Shown: positions 23,299-33,200 of the stretch, piece by piece
Layout: each line of letters begins with the position of its first letter
Numbering within the stretch: the stretch's first letter is position 1
From: Wolfiporia cocos
Taxonomy: Eukaryota > Basidiomycota > Agaricomycetes > Polyporales > Phaeolaceae
Direction of reading: 5' to 3'
DNA length: 64,000 nucleotides
Assembly: GCA_029448655.1 (NCBI GenBank)
Contig: JACCLO010000001.1
Span: 1,798,001 to 1,862,000 of the forward strand
Position numbers and translations under genes: made by a program
The notes under the pieces: generated by a model
What the model was told of the DNA's origin: nothing
Database searches by the model: none
The model's input: only the letters and a program-made list of their open reading frames with translations

Positions 23299-23420
23299 TA
23301 TCTACATGTTCCTCGTCATGATCATCAAACTAGGTCACTTCCTCGTGTGCATCTACATGTTCCTCATCAAGAACATTCAACTAGGCTACTTACTTGCATG
23401 GCTCTATCTCTTTTTGCACA
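23299..23420 (+). repeat. 51 bp tandem repeat, about 2.3 units
   Basis: The core (a)tctacatgttcctc recurs at about 23299 and 23350, with a more diverged third start near 23400. It codes in one frame for a 17-residue hydrophobic unit, IYMFL(V/I)..I(K/Q)LG.(F/L)L. It runs straight into the 124 bp repeats. Confidence 0.6.
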
Positions 23421-23421
23421 A

Positions 23422-23775
23422 GGTGAGTACATTACCCAACATCATCGAGCCTTCCCTCGGTCTCGGTTGTATACTGTACATGCTTCTGGTGCAGCAGGTG
23501 AGCATTTCCATGCGCATCTCTACTCTTCTAATCAAGTATGAGGAAGGTAAGTGCTTAAATCGATGTCATCAAGCCTTCCTTTGGTCTTGGTTGTATACTG
23601 TACACACTTCTAGTGTGGTAGGTAAGTGATACTGAGCGCATCTCTACTCTTCTAATCGAATATGAGGAAGGTGAGTACTCAGCTTAACGTCATTGAGCCT
23701 TCCTTCAGCCTCGGTCATATACTGTACATGCTTCTAACGTATATGTGAGTAATTTCTTACCGCGCATCCTAATAT
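23422..23775 (+). repeat. 124 bp tandem repeat, about 2.9 units
   Basis: Units begin at 23422, 23546 and 23670, each exactly 124 bp apart, and start ggt(g/a)agt followed by a conserved gagccttcc and atactgtaca. Each junction (gaggaag|gtgagt) looks like a splice donor, so an exon-intron block may have been amplified. Copies differ at many positions, so the amplification is not recent. Confidence 0.75.
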
Positions 23776-24111
23776 TTGTCATCAGAGAGATAGACGAGAC
23801 TCAATTGCTCACGCTAATGAGCTTGCATTCAAATTCGACAGCTGATCTTCTGACCATTCGAGATTTATAGCGCACAAGAAATATGTATACGAGCAACAGC
23901 AGTACACGAGGAGGCAATGCGAGTATGGAAGCGAAGGGGAGCAGCGATCTTTCTTTGGTACAACCATGTAGTCCGAAATTTAAAGGCAGTACACATTTGT
24001 GGAGCAATGATAGCAGAGACAAGGTCAAACGATAGCAGAGAAAGCATTGATGAGAGCAAATTTGGAGGTTCGTGACAATAGACGAGGAATAGGATATCTT
24101 GCCTGGACACA

Positions 24112-24464
24112 TTAGAGATCATGTCTGACGTGCTTGGCGTTCTTGTGTGAGCTATCTCCATCGTCAGCAACGTTGCGCTTGCGCTTGTTAGGGGTAACTT
24201 GTTTGGGTGAGCCGACATCAATGAGAGTTGTGTCCCCGTCGACAGGCACATTGCTGGAGGTAGTGGTGTTGCTAGCGTTCGGCTGATTATGCCCCTAAAA
24301 TCGAGAAAAAACGCGTTCTCAAAATAATCAAGTGCAACCATGCAACAGTGATTACTCACCTGAGAAGCCTTTTTACTGGGACGTGGGTCGGGTATCTTGT
24401 CAGGGTCTGGGAGACGATGGCTAAATGCGCATATATTTCGTTGATATTTCAGTTGGCAAAGCAC
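24112..24464 (-). CDS. 3' fragment of an unknown gene with a nuclear-localisation-like C-terminus
   Basis: Two minus-strand segments join in phase 0 across a 65 nt GT-AG intron (24359-24295): an upstream exon ending SKKASQ and a final exon starting GHNQPNAS and running to a stop at 24112-24114. The tail is polar and contains NKRKRN, a basic cluster typical of nuclear proteins. The 5' part was not found, so this is probably the end of a larger or truncated gene. I do not recognise the family. Confidence 0.4.
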
Positions 24465-25520
24465 GTTAAAAACTCACTACAAACTGAATCCTTCGGAGAT
24501 CTGTATTTCGTCCTCCATCATTCCTCTATCTAATCTGTATGATGTGGAACTGATTTGGTTCAAAGAGTGGAGTAGCAGATTTGCAGTTGTGCGATGTGAA
24601 TGCCAGGGTGTATAGAGCGAGCACTGTCACAGATTTATCTGGGGCTTACAGCATTTTTCCTATGATTATAGCAATTTACCTGGGATTTATACGTCTAACT
24701 ACAAGTTATCTACGGGTTAACTCCCATTGCCATACGACAAGCTCTTAACTGGGCTTACCACCACATGACCAGCTTACATAACGCTACGGCACCCTCCGGT
24801 CCAATAGCATAGTTACAGCTACGTCATACAGGTCTCGCCCGTCAGAGCAAGACCAGCCACATCATAGATCTTAGATCATAATGATAGGCTGAGCGCGGCA
24901 CGCTCGCATAATAATGTCCACATATACAAACATCGCCTCATGGCAATGTTCTATTGGGTCGGCCTTCACGGCTTCCCACCGCCATAAGATCTTTGATCAC
25001 AATGGCACCTCAGGCGCGCCACGCCTTCGCATAATAATGGCAACACGACCAAATAGCACTATAATAGCATCAAGGCAATATCGCTATGGGTCCGGCCTTT
25101 ACGGCCATCGATACCCGGGCTGTGCCCGCGTTTATCACAGATAATAATAAACCTCCTCTCTTACTATTGGTGCGGCCATTACCGGCCCACACGGCCATTG
25201 TAGATAGGATCTATAAACAAGTAGATAAGATAAGCTTCGCCCTTTGGCAAAGCCGCATAACCCGGAAAGGTAGTACTATACAGTATCACATGACCTCTCC
25301 GCATACATGTATTTAAGTAGGAGCCAAGCGCTCCATACTTCAGTTCTATTCTATCGTCGTTACCTCGAATGCCCACCTGCGGAGTACCATAGGTACTCCC
25401 AGTGGACTACCATTGGTAGTCCCAAGCTTCGACTGGTTTGCGGCTGCGCTACTTCCACTAGCAACTGCTGCACTGGGTCCGTCTTCCTCGTCTAGTCGCC
25501 CTAGTACCTCAGGATAGCGA
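24465..25520. other. Repeat-like, non-coding
   Basis: Holds copies of a short ggccat(t)accgg-type motif that recurs near 26700-26750 and 27066, and a TATA-less block at 25310-25510 that reads like the untranslated leader of a retroelement. No ends or target duplications could be placed. Confidence 0.35.
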
Positions 25521-25856
25521 CTAGGTGAGTCCCACAGGATAGATCTGTGTCAAGCACCGCCATGTCTCAGTTGGCTGGCTATCCACGATGTGGAAGTCAC
25601 CTAATAAGACGGTAGCAACCCAGATAGCTCCAGATGCAATCCTCATTGAATCAGATAAAATATTGTGAACTATAGGGTGGTATAGAGGCATAGTTGCGCC
25701 ATGAGTATAGGAGGTAGGAGGGTCGGTGTAGCGCTGCAGACATCTGATGAGATTCTGTGTCGACTGGGTGATTCTTTCAAGAGCCATAATAGACTCATCA
25801 GGGAAAATCTCTCGAGATGAGAGGTAAAGGTTGGGGTCGTAGTTGAATGTGGACAT
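25521..25856 (-). CDS. Small hypothetical protein (111 residues)
   Basis: Open frame beginning MSTFNYDPNLYLSS with balanced amino-acid composition and helical stretches (SIMALERITQSTQNLIRCLQ). Nothing is recognised. It lies among repeats and could be the N-terminus of a decayed retroelement gag, or chance. Confidence 0.3.
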   Translation of the reverse strand: MSTFNYDPNLYLSSREIFPDESIMALERITQSTQNLIRCLQRYTDPPTSYTHGATMPLYHPIVHNILSDSMRIASGAIWVATVLLGDFHIVDSQPTETWRCLTQIYPVGLT

Positions 25857-25989
25857 TGTTCAGGAATGTGGGGCAAGACTTGGAGAAAAAGAGAAAAAGC
25901 AGAACGCGTAGGGGCGGCGTCACTCACATGCACCATCATGTCAATAGACTTGACTTTGTGTCATACTTTGATTCTGTGTCTTCTGTGTT

Positions 25990-26310
25990 CACGCATTAGA
26001 GAAATGGATGAGACTCAATTACTCAAGCTCAGGGGTGAACTAGTGCAAGGGTAGAATGTCGACTGACCACGCATAATGATCAAAGCGATCATGCAATTCA
26101 TACTGTACTGGAGAAATGGACGAGACTCAATTGCTCAAGCTCAGAGTTAATTTATTCTTGCTCTGCAGGAAGCACAAGATCAGCAACAGTGCAGGGCCAC
26201 TCCCTCAACTTCTTGCGCCTTCCTAGACAGCGCGAATTATTATCAAAGTGATCATGTAATTGTTACCGTACTAGAGAAATGGACGAGACTCAATTGCTCA
26301 AGCTCAAGAA
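25990..26310 (+). repeat. Dispersed about 163 bp repeat, three adjacent copies
   Basis: The core gaaatggacgagactcaatt recurs at about 25999, 26111 and 26274; the last two starts are 163 bp apart. Between them lies a conserved stretch with ctctgcaggaagcacaagat and gatcatgtaat. The core encodes MDETQLLKL after a splice-acceptor-like tag, so it may be an amplified exon. Further copies occur at about 23785, 27395-27521 and 36966-37215. Confidence 0.65.
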
Positions 26311-27394
26311 ATAATTAGCCTCACTCTACTGTCACACGCCAATTTCAAGTCTTTAGGCACAGTACCTTTTCCGATCATCAAGAGCACCCCCGAGGCTGGA
26401 AACCCGATACCTCAGCTAGATCCACGCCCTATAGACGAACCACCACGGGCACTAGCTAACGGCATCACCAGCCACGCCTAAGAACCACAGTCCCAGAACC
26501 TACGTCCAGTCCGACACAAAGCCACTAGTAGTCACATGACCACAACCAACTACGATGAGCCCAGTAGCACCTAACCAAGCCAACCCCTTGCTACCTGGAC
26601 CACACCTCATCTGGTCGCGACCATCCAGACTCACGGCTGGGACCCTGTCCACCCAACCAACCGAACCCTATGCCTCCTGTCTCCATGAACCACCGCCATT
26701 ACTGGCCATCCGGTCATTACCGACCAAGGACTCACGCCATTACCGGCATGGACTATGTACTATACAGACTAAGGCCCATGGGAGGCCTTAAACCCCAGCT
26801 ACCCTAGTCTACAAGGAACACCGACCTCAGGGCAGCACCTGTACGACTGAGAACCCTAGCAGTCACAGGACTCTATGTACCGATCGCAGCCGATCATGCT
26901 CGATCACCCTATGTCACGCACGGCCCGTACTGGCCAGTCCACAAGTCCCGGCAGACGTCATCCTTTAGTACCAGCACGTGGGAACCTGGGCCACCACGTG
27001 CCTTCCCCTCAGTACCAGTCCTTGGGAACCTCGGACAGCAGACGCCCCGATCACGGACATAGAACCCCGCCATTACCGGCGAACCCCCGATCAACGAGAA
27101 CCACCGATCGGGCCTAACCCGCTACGTTGCCATAGCCATCCAGCGCTCCCCTAGCCGTACCAGCGCTCGCGCTCTGATGCCCTTACTGGCCACCACGTAG
27201 CACGTAGATTACCTCAGCACTGAGGTGCCATAACATGTACAAACATATGTAGGACTATATAAACACCAGACAGTCTTGAGCGAACCTCAGACTTGTCTTG
27301 GCCGTTTCAGCCTTAGATGCCTGGACCAGGAAGGCGCTTTCATGCGACCCCCCTTCCCCTGGTGTGTGTCTTTGGTTGTGCGTGTGTCATCTAC
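26311..27394. other. C-rich sequence without recognised gene
   Basis: Open frames here are proline- and threonine-rich without motifs. A TATA-like actatataaacacc lies at about 27255, which may belong to an old LTR or promoter. Confidence 0.3.
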
Positions 27395-27521
27395 AGGGAG
27401 CACAAGAACCGCTAAGTGCAGGACTGCTTCCTCAACCTCTTGCGCCTTCGCGAATTATTATCAAATCGATCATGTAATCAAGACACGGTACCGGAGAAAT
27501 GGACAAGACTCAATTACTCAA
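27395..27521 (+). repeat. Dispersed 163 bp repeat, copy beside Gypsy-1
   Basis: Another copy of the repeat at 25990-26310, ending ggacaagactcaattactca. Gypsy-1 begins 28 bp downstream, so the element inserted next to the repeat. Confidence 0.6.
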
Positions 27522-27549
27522 GTGTGAGTGTGCATTGACCAAATGTGTA

Positions 27550-28258
27550 TGTTACGGTTATTTTGATTTTTCGAATATCGACAGAACTCACCACTGGGCG
27601 AATACGATACAGGGACTTGTTGCGCAACTAACCCCTGGCTACTCGTGACTCTACTGGGCGCATCCCCAGTTGTATTAGCATATAGGGCGCGTTTCACTTT
27701 TGGCAGATCCAACTCTGCCACCGTTTCATCTTTATCATCTCGCAGTTGATAGATGGCGTTCAACCGCCATCTTCATTCCTATCTATCATTCCGGATATAT
27801 CACTCCATACTTATCAAACGTTTGGTACTATAGCGTAGATAGTAGCGGTGACATCTGGAACGGACTTGACCCCTAAAACCTAACGTAGTATATAAACTCA
27901 TGTACCTACTGTCGAAGCTCTTCAGCTCGACCTTGTTGTACAAACAAGAAGTCTTATACTCATTCTCAAACGTAGGAAACTACGCTCAGTATTTCTCGCT
28001 CGAGCAACCGAACGACTAAGTCCTCGAAGTGAACACTGACTTCTCGGACTTAGGCGAGTCTTATATTATATTCGACTCGCACCCAAACAGATTATATCCT
28101 CTAACGCGCATTGGGTATTAACCGATCTCCTAAGGACTTCGCTTAGGGCTTGAAGGCATCTAACGAGTATTTGCCTTGCATACGGCGACGTGCCTACGTG
28201 CAGAAGAACGATCTATATTCGCGTCTCGAATATACGAACGGGTATTCGACCCGTAACA
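27550..28258 (+). repeat. Gypsy-1 5' LTR
   Basis: 709 bp, TG...CA ends. Contains the promoter (TATATAA at 27889-27895) and the presumed transcript start near 27924. Confidence 0.95.
27889..27934 (+). promoter_or_regulatory. Gypsy-1 LTR promoter and self-priming primer sequence
   Basis: TATATAA at 27889-27895 is followed 35 nt later by AGCTCGACCTT (27924-27934). If the transcript starts there, its 5' end can pair with the PBS at 28260-28270. The same motif, at nearly the same distance from a TATA box, is kept in the solo LTR (38267-38277) and in the diverged LTR at 45760 (46120-46130). Confidence 0.65.
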
Positions 28259-28259
28259 G

Positions 28260-28270
28260 GAGGTCGAGCT
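28260..28270 (+). other. Gypsy-1 primer-binding site (self-priming type)
   Basis: GAGGTCGAGCT starts 1 nt after the LTR. It pairs with AGCTCGACCTT of the LTR: ten Watson-Crick pairs plus one G-U pair. No tRNA 3' end complement (TGG...) is present at the expected position. Confidence 0.7.
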
Positions 28271-28304
28271 TATCACTCCCTCACCTACCACGGTGCAAGG
28301 GCAT

Positions 28305-29180
28305 ATGATATTTGGACCAGAATTCCCAGCACGACTGATTGAACTCTTGCCCGAGGACATTCAGGGAGTCTACAGACTCAACCGATACGAGTGGACTGAC
28401 ACCATTGGAGCCTTCCGTAACTGCGGAGGAATTGTTGTCATCCCCAGAGAAGATAGGGCATCGAAGTGGGTACAAGTATACCCCTCCGCAGGAACGACCG
28501 CTTGGGAAATAACGCGTGAAGCGTTCAAACGATTCGGAGAAATCCCTCCGATGTCAACCGCGACGTTGACCGAAAACGAAACCGAAACCATCAACAGAAC
28601 CTTCGATGCCGATGGAAATACAAATCAGCCTTCGGGCGCCACAGGAATGGCAGGAATTGAGCGCATCGGAGATGATGGGAGAAATCCTGGAAACCTTACA
28701 GGAACAGATAACAGTCAGACCGGAGGACAGGACCCTCCAGGATTTATATCTGCTTTTGCGCAGGGTGGGATTGGGCCTATGGCTGGAGGAGCAAACCTCT
28801 TTGGAAGCCCCCCACAGAACGCACCCAGAATGGGTAGCGGAGGAAATCCGTCTTGGACTAGCCCAAGCGGGGGAATGGGAACAACAAACCCAGGAACATG
28901 GCCTTCAGGCCTATTTGGACGAACCTCCGCAAATACAAGCGGAGACGGACTGGGAGGAAACTTCGGACTCGGAGGAGGAAATGCCCCCCCTCCTGGAGGA
29001 CTCGGAGGAGGAACCCCCGCGAACCCCGGAGGAGGAAACCCTGGAGAACAACCAGGAAACCCCGGAGGGAACCCAGGAAACCCGGGTGGAGGATACCCGG
29101 GAGGAGGAGGACCCCCAGGAGGCCCTCCACCACCGAATGCGCCACAGCCTCAACCTCCGGCGCCGAACCCGTACTATTGA
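28305..29180 (+). CDS. Gypsy-1 ORF1, gag N-terminal region
   Basis: About 291 residues from the ATG at 28305 (MIFGPEFPARL). The first 95 residues look folded; the rest is Gly/Pro/Asn-rich and low in complexity. It ends YY-TGA, then CCC CCA and the gag ATG in the same frame, so only one stop codon separates it from gag. Stop read-through or reinitiation could give a longer Gag. A second long frame (28606-29190) overlaps it. Confidence 0.65.
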   Translation: MIFGPEFPARLIELLPEDIQGVYRLNRYEWTDTIGAFRNCGGIVVIPREDRASKWVQVYPSAGTTAWEITREAFKRFGEIPPMSTATLTENETETINRTFDADGNTNQPSGATGMAGIERIGDDGRNPGNLTGTDNSQTGGQDPPGFISAFAQGGIGPMAGGANLFGSPPQNAPRMGSGGNPSWTSPSGGMGTTNPGTWPSGLFGRTSANTSGDGLGGNFGLGGGNAPPPGGLGGGTPANPGGGNPGEQPGNPGGNPGNPGGGYPGGGGPPGGPPPPNAPQPQPPAPNPYY

Positions 29181-29190
29181 CCCCCAATGA
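28606..29190 (+). other. Open frame overlapping ORF1 (194 codons)
   Basis: Shifted by one base against ORF1. The first part (GEILETLQEQITVRPED) looks helical and mixed in composition; the second is glutamate-rich, which follows automatically from GGA repeats read in this frame. It may be a real overlapping gene or a by-product of purine-rich sequence. There is no homology evidence either way. Confidence 0.3.
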
Positions 29191-30152
29191 TAAAGATCAA
29201 TCCCCCAGACGTATTCGACGGGGAACGATCCGACATGCAGAACTTCATAAACCAGTGCAATTCCTGGTTTACGATGTACGAAACGTCGTTCCAGAATGAC
29301 GTTCAGAGAGTGATCTTTATCCTCTCTTATATTTCGAACAAGGGGAAAACGGGCCAATGGAAACAGAACTACCACCGGGTTTATATGAACCCCCTGACGA
29401 AACGATTCTTCCCGCCTAGTCTCGCACAATTCGATGCAGACTTTCAGAAAGCCTTCGGAGCCATCGAAGAGGTACAGAAAGCGCGGAAGAAAATCCTGGA
29501 AGTAGCCCAGGACCGAAAAGACATCGATGATTATATCACCGAATTTAACAACTTAGCCGGAAAGGCTCAGTACGACCGATACAGCGCGGATGGAAACGCA
29601 CTGCTTATAACCCTATTCGAGAAAGGGTTACCGGAACACACGACCCGATACATCATCGGTGTTCGGCCGCTACCAGCGACCATTGACGAATGGCAGTCCG
29701 CCGCCTCGTACTACGAAAACACATACAAAATATTCTTGAAACGTGACAAACCGTTTGTCAAGAAGAAGGCCTGGCAAGCCTCGAACCAGAATAACGGACG
29801 CACTAGTGCTCCACAGGCGACCGCACTGAAAGATCCAAATGCGATGGATGTAGATCGAATGACCACCCAGGAAAGGGACGATCACATCAAGAAGGGCAAG
29901 TGTTTCACCTGCCATCAGCCAGGGCATATGTCGCGAGACTGCCCAAAGAAACCAAGGAAGTCAGCCCGCCCTAGGCGGACTACTCGAAAGACCGAAGAAG
30001 AAGAAGCCGAGCAAGAAGCTCGCATCGAAGAAGTCTCTGAGGAAGAGACTGAATACATCACCGCGAACAGAGCGGTCACAGCGATTCGGGCACTGAAAGC
30101 CAAGAACCCCGAGCTCCTAGCACAGCTCGTAGAAGAACAGGATTTTGCCTAG
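29187..30152 (+). CDS. Gypsy-1 gag (capsid and nucleocapsid)
   Basis: 321 residues. The N-terminal two thirds have the retrotransposon Gag/capsid pattern (FDGERSDMQNFINQC, later DIDDYITEFNNLAGKAQYD). Near residue 240 there is one CCHC knuckle, CFTCHQPGHMSRDC, followed by a basic then acidic tail. It assembles the particle and packages the RNA. The stop is TAG at 30150-30152. The pol frame is one base back (-1) and stays open upstream through the end of gag (checked back to about 30090), so a -1 frameshift is the likely way to Gag-Pol. GAT TTT GCC just before the stop is a possible slip region. Confidence 0.85.
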   Translation: MIKINPPDVFDGERSDMQNFINQCNSWFTMYETSFQNDVQRVIFILSYISNKGKTGQWKQNYHRVYMNPLTKRFFPPSLAQFDADFQKAFGAIEEVQKARKKILEVAQDRKDIDDYITEFNNLAGKAQYDRYSADGNALLITLFEKGLPEHTTRYIIGVRPLPATIDEWQSAASYYENTYKIFLKRDKPFVKKKAWQASNQNNGRTSAPQATALKDPNAMDVDRMTTQERDDHIKKGKCFTCHQPGHMSRDCPKKPRKSARPRRTTRKTEEEEAEQEARIEEVSEEETEYITANRAVTAIRALKAKNPELLAQLVEEQDFA

Positions 30153-30202
30153 GAGGGAAGCCCACGGTCTTACCCTCCGAGAAAGCAGCGCATGTAATTA
30201 CC

Positions 30203-33200
30203 TTGTTTGAGAAGAATCGATCCCTCTTCATCCCGGTAATCATGACGCTGGCAAAACCCGTGAAGTGCAATGCACTAATCGACTCAGGAGCGATGTCGAA
30301 CCTGATCCACAGCAGAGTGGTAGAGAAATACAAGGTGCCCACGCAACCCTTGAAAAACCCGATTATCGTCAAAAACGTTGACGGAACAGAAAACAAAGAT
30401 GGGCGAATAGATCGAGAAGCCACCATACTATTGCGATATCCAAAGACCCAGAAAACGCGAAAAGTCCGATTCCTAGTAGGATCGATCGGAACAGAAAATA
30501 TGATCCTGGGGTATGGATGGCTAAAAGACGAAAACCCCACAATCGACTGGAAAGACCAAACAGTCAATGTACGATCAATACTAGGGGCAGAGGAAAAGAA
30601 ACAGGAAACCACGATCCGAATGGATACGGTAGAAATGGTAGTTGCCCCAGAAGGAAAAATTCCAACAAGGGGAACCCAAGAAGCTGCAGGATACGACCTT
30701 TATGCCGCAGAAGAAACCGAGATCCCCGCTGGAGGATGGAAACTCGTCTCCACAGGAATGAAAATGAAGATCCCGAAGGGATCATATGGAAGGTTGGCCG
30801 GACGATCAGGCAACACCCTCAAACACGGATTGGTAGTACAAGCCGGAGTCATAGACTCGGACTACCGAGGAGACGTTGGAGCCATCGTCTTCAACTATTC
30901 AGACAAAGCACATAGAATTATCCCGGGCATGCGAATAGCCCAGATAATATTCGAACGACACCTCACCCCCGACATCATAAAGGTCGAAGACCTAGATGAA
31001 ACAGAACGAGGGGAGAAAGGGTTCGGATCCACAGACCAACCAGAAGAAACAAATCGACGATTATACACTCCTGAAGAGTACGAGGCAATCCGAAGCTTCG
31101 CGAAAGAAGGCCCCAGGATCATAGGGAAGAAAGGGGAGACGCGAAGGAAGTTCCGAACAAAGATACAAATCATCAATGCTGTCAGGAAAGCATTGACGAA
31201 ATCCCAGGAATTCGCGCAGAAAACCCCCGAACCAGAACGGACGATTGAGGAGATGGTCCCGAAACACCTATTGGACTTCGTCAAGGTGTTCAGCAAGGAG
31301 TCCGCAGCAGCGTTTCCCCCGTCAAGACCATGGGACCACGCAATCGAATTGAAACCCGATTTCGTGCCGAGAGACTGCAAAATCTATGCGCTATCACCAA
31401 AAGAGCAACAGGCGCTGGACGGATTCCTGAAAGAGAACCTGGCCAAGGGATTCATAGTTCCTTCAAAATCCCCGATGGCGTCACCATTCTTCTTTGTCCC
31501 GAAGAAAGACGACGGTCTACGGCCATGCCAAGATTATCGATACCTAAACGAATGGACGATAAAGAACGTCTATCCCCTGCCGCTCATCTCAGAGCTCCTG
31601 GAGAAACTGAAAGGAGCAAGGATCTTTACGAAGATGGATCTTAGGGCGGGATACAACAACGTTCGAATCAAGGAAGGAGACCAATGGAAGGCGGCTTTCA
31701 AAACAAACCGAGGGTTATACGAGCCCACGGTTATGTTTTTCGGATTATGCAATGCGCCGGGAACCTTCCAGGCAATGATGAATGAAATCCTGAAAGAAGA
31801 AATTCTCGAAGGATGGGTGCTTGTCTACATGGACGACATCCTCATTTTCTCGGAAGATGAAAAAACGCACAAGGAACGAGAGCGACGAGTTCTCCAAAGA
31901 TTGGTGGATAACCACCTCTTTGTGAAACCTGAAAAATGCGCCTTCGGCGTCGACAGAGTCGAATTTCTGGGGCTAGTCATTACCCCAGGAAATATTCAGA
32001 TGGACCCAGCGAAACTCAACGGGATTAAAGACTGGCCGACTCCCCGAAATCTCAAAGAAGTCAGGTCCTTCCTAGGATTCGCGAACTTCTACCGAAAGTT
32101 TATCGATCACTACTCAACGCACGCCCGACCCCTGGTAGACCTCACGAAAACGGTCACAGGGACAGGGTTCCAGTGGACGGATAAAGAACAGAGGGCGTTC
32201 GACTTCATGAAGCAAGCATTCACAACGGCGCCCGCACTAGGGACGCCAGACAAGGAGAAACCATTTATCCTCGAAACAGACGCATCTCAGTTCGCCACAG
32301 GAGCAGTGCTGAAACAGATAGATGAAACAGGGTGCAAACGGCCGGTGGGATATCTCTCACAATCCCTAACACCAGCAGAACGGAACTACGAAATCTACGA
32401 TCGCGAACTACTCGGAATAGTCCGAGCACTAGAAGAATGGCGGCACCTGTTAGAAGGAGCACCACATCGGATCTTGATCCGAAGTGATCACCAGAACCTG
32501 ACGTACTGGAGAAGCGCACAGCGCCTAAATCGGCGACAAGCGAGATGGCATCTGTTCCTCTCGCAATTCGACCTGAAGCTGCAGCACGTCCCCGGAAGAA
32601 AACTGGTCATGGCGGACACACTTTCTAGGTTGTATCACCTTGACGAAAGCGACGAAGACAACGAGGGAATAACCATAATCCCAGACGAGCTCGTAGTCCA
32701 TGCGATCCAGATCCCGATCATTGATCGAATCAAAAGCGCCAACGATCGAGATGAATCTGCGGAACAGGCGATCCGCGCCCTAGAAGGAACAGGCGAATTC
32801 CCCGCAAGGACCGCCACAGATGATTGGCAGCAAACGGATGGAATATTGCTCCACAAGGGCAGGATGTACGTGCCAAAAGACGAGGGTCTTCGACGGGACG
32901 TCATCTCAAAATACCACGACTCGATCCCGGCCGGACATCCTGGGATCTGGGGAACGACGGTACAGGTCACGACCCACTTTTGGTGGCCTGACATGAGAAC
33001 AATGATAGCGGAATATGTTCAGGGGTGCGCAATCTGTCAACAGATGAAACCTGATCGAAACCCGATCAAACCCCCACTACAACCGATACCGACGCGAGAA
33101 GACGCTCTCCCCTTCTCGCAATGTTCAGTCGATTTTGTCACCGATCTGCCAAGAGTGGGAAAATATGACTCAATGATGGTAATCGTCGACCATGGCCTAT

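Noticed and set aside
23865..24464. 199-codon unspliced minus-strand frame
   Set aside because: A spliced reading with a clean GT-AG intron gives a more protein-like C-terminus (NKRKRN) in another frame.
28160..28270. tRNA-type primer-binding site for Gypsy-1
   Set aside because: The bases after the LTR do not start with the TGG complement of a tRNA CCA end, while an LTR complement is present.
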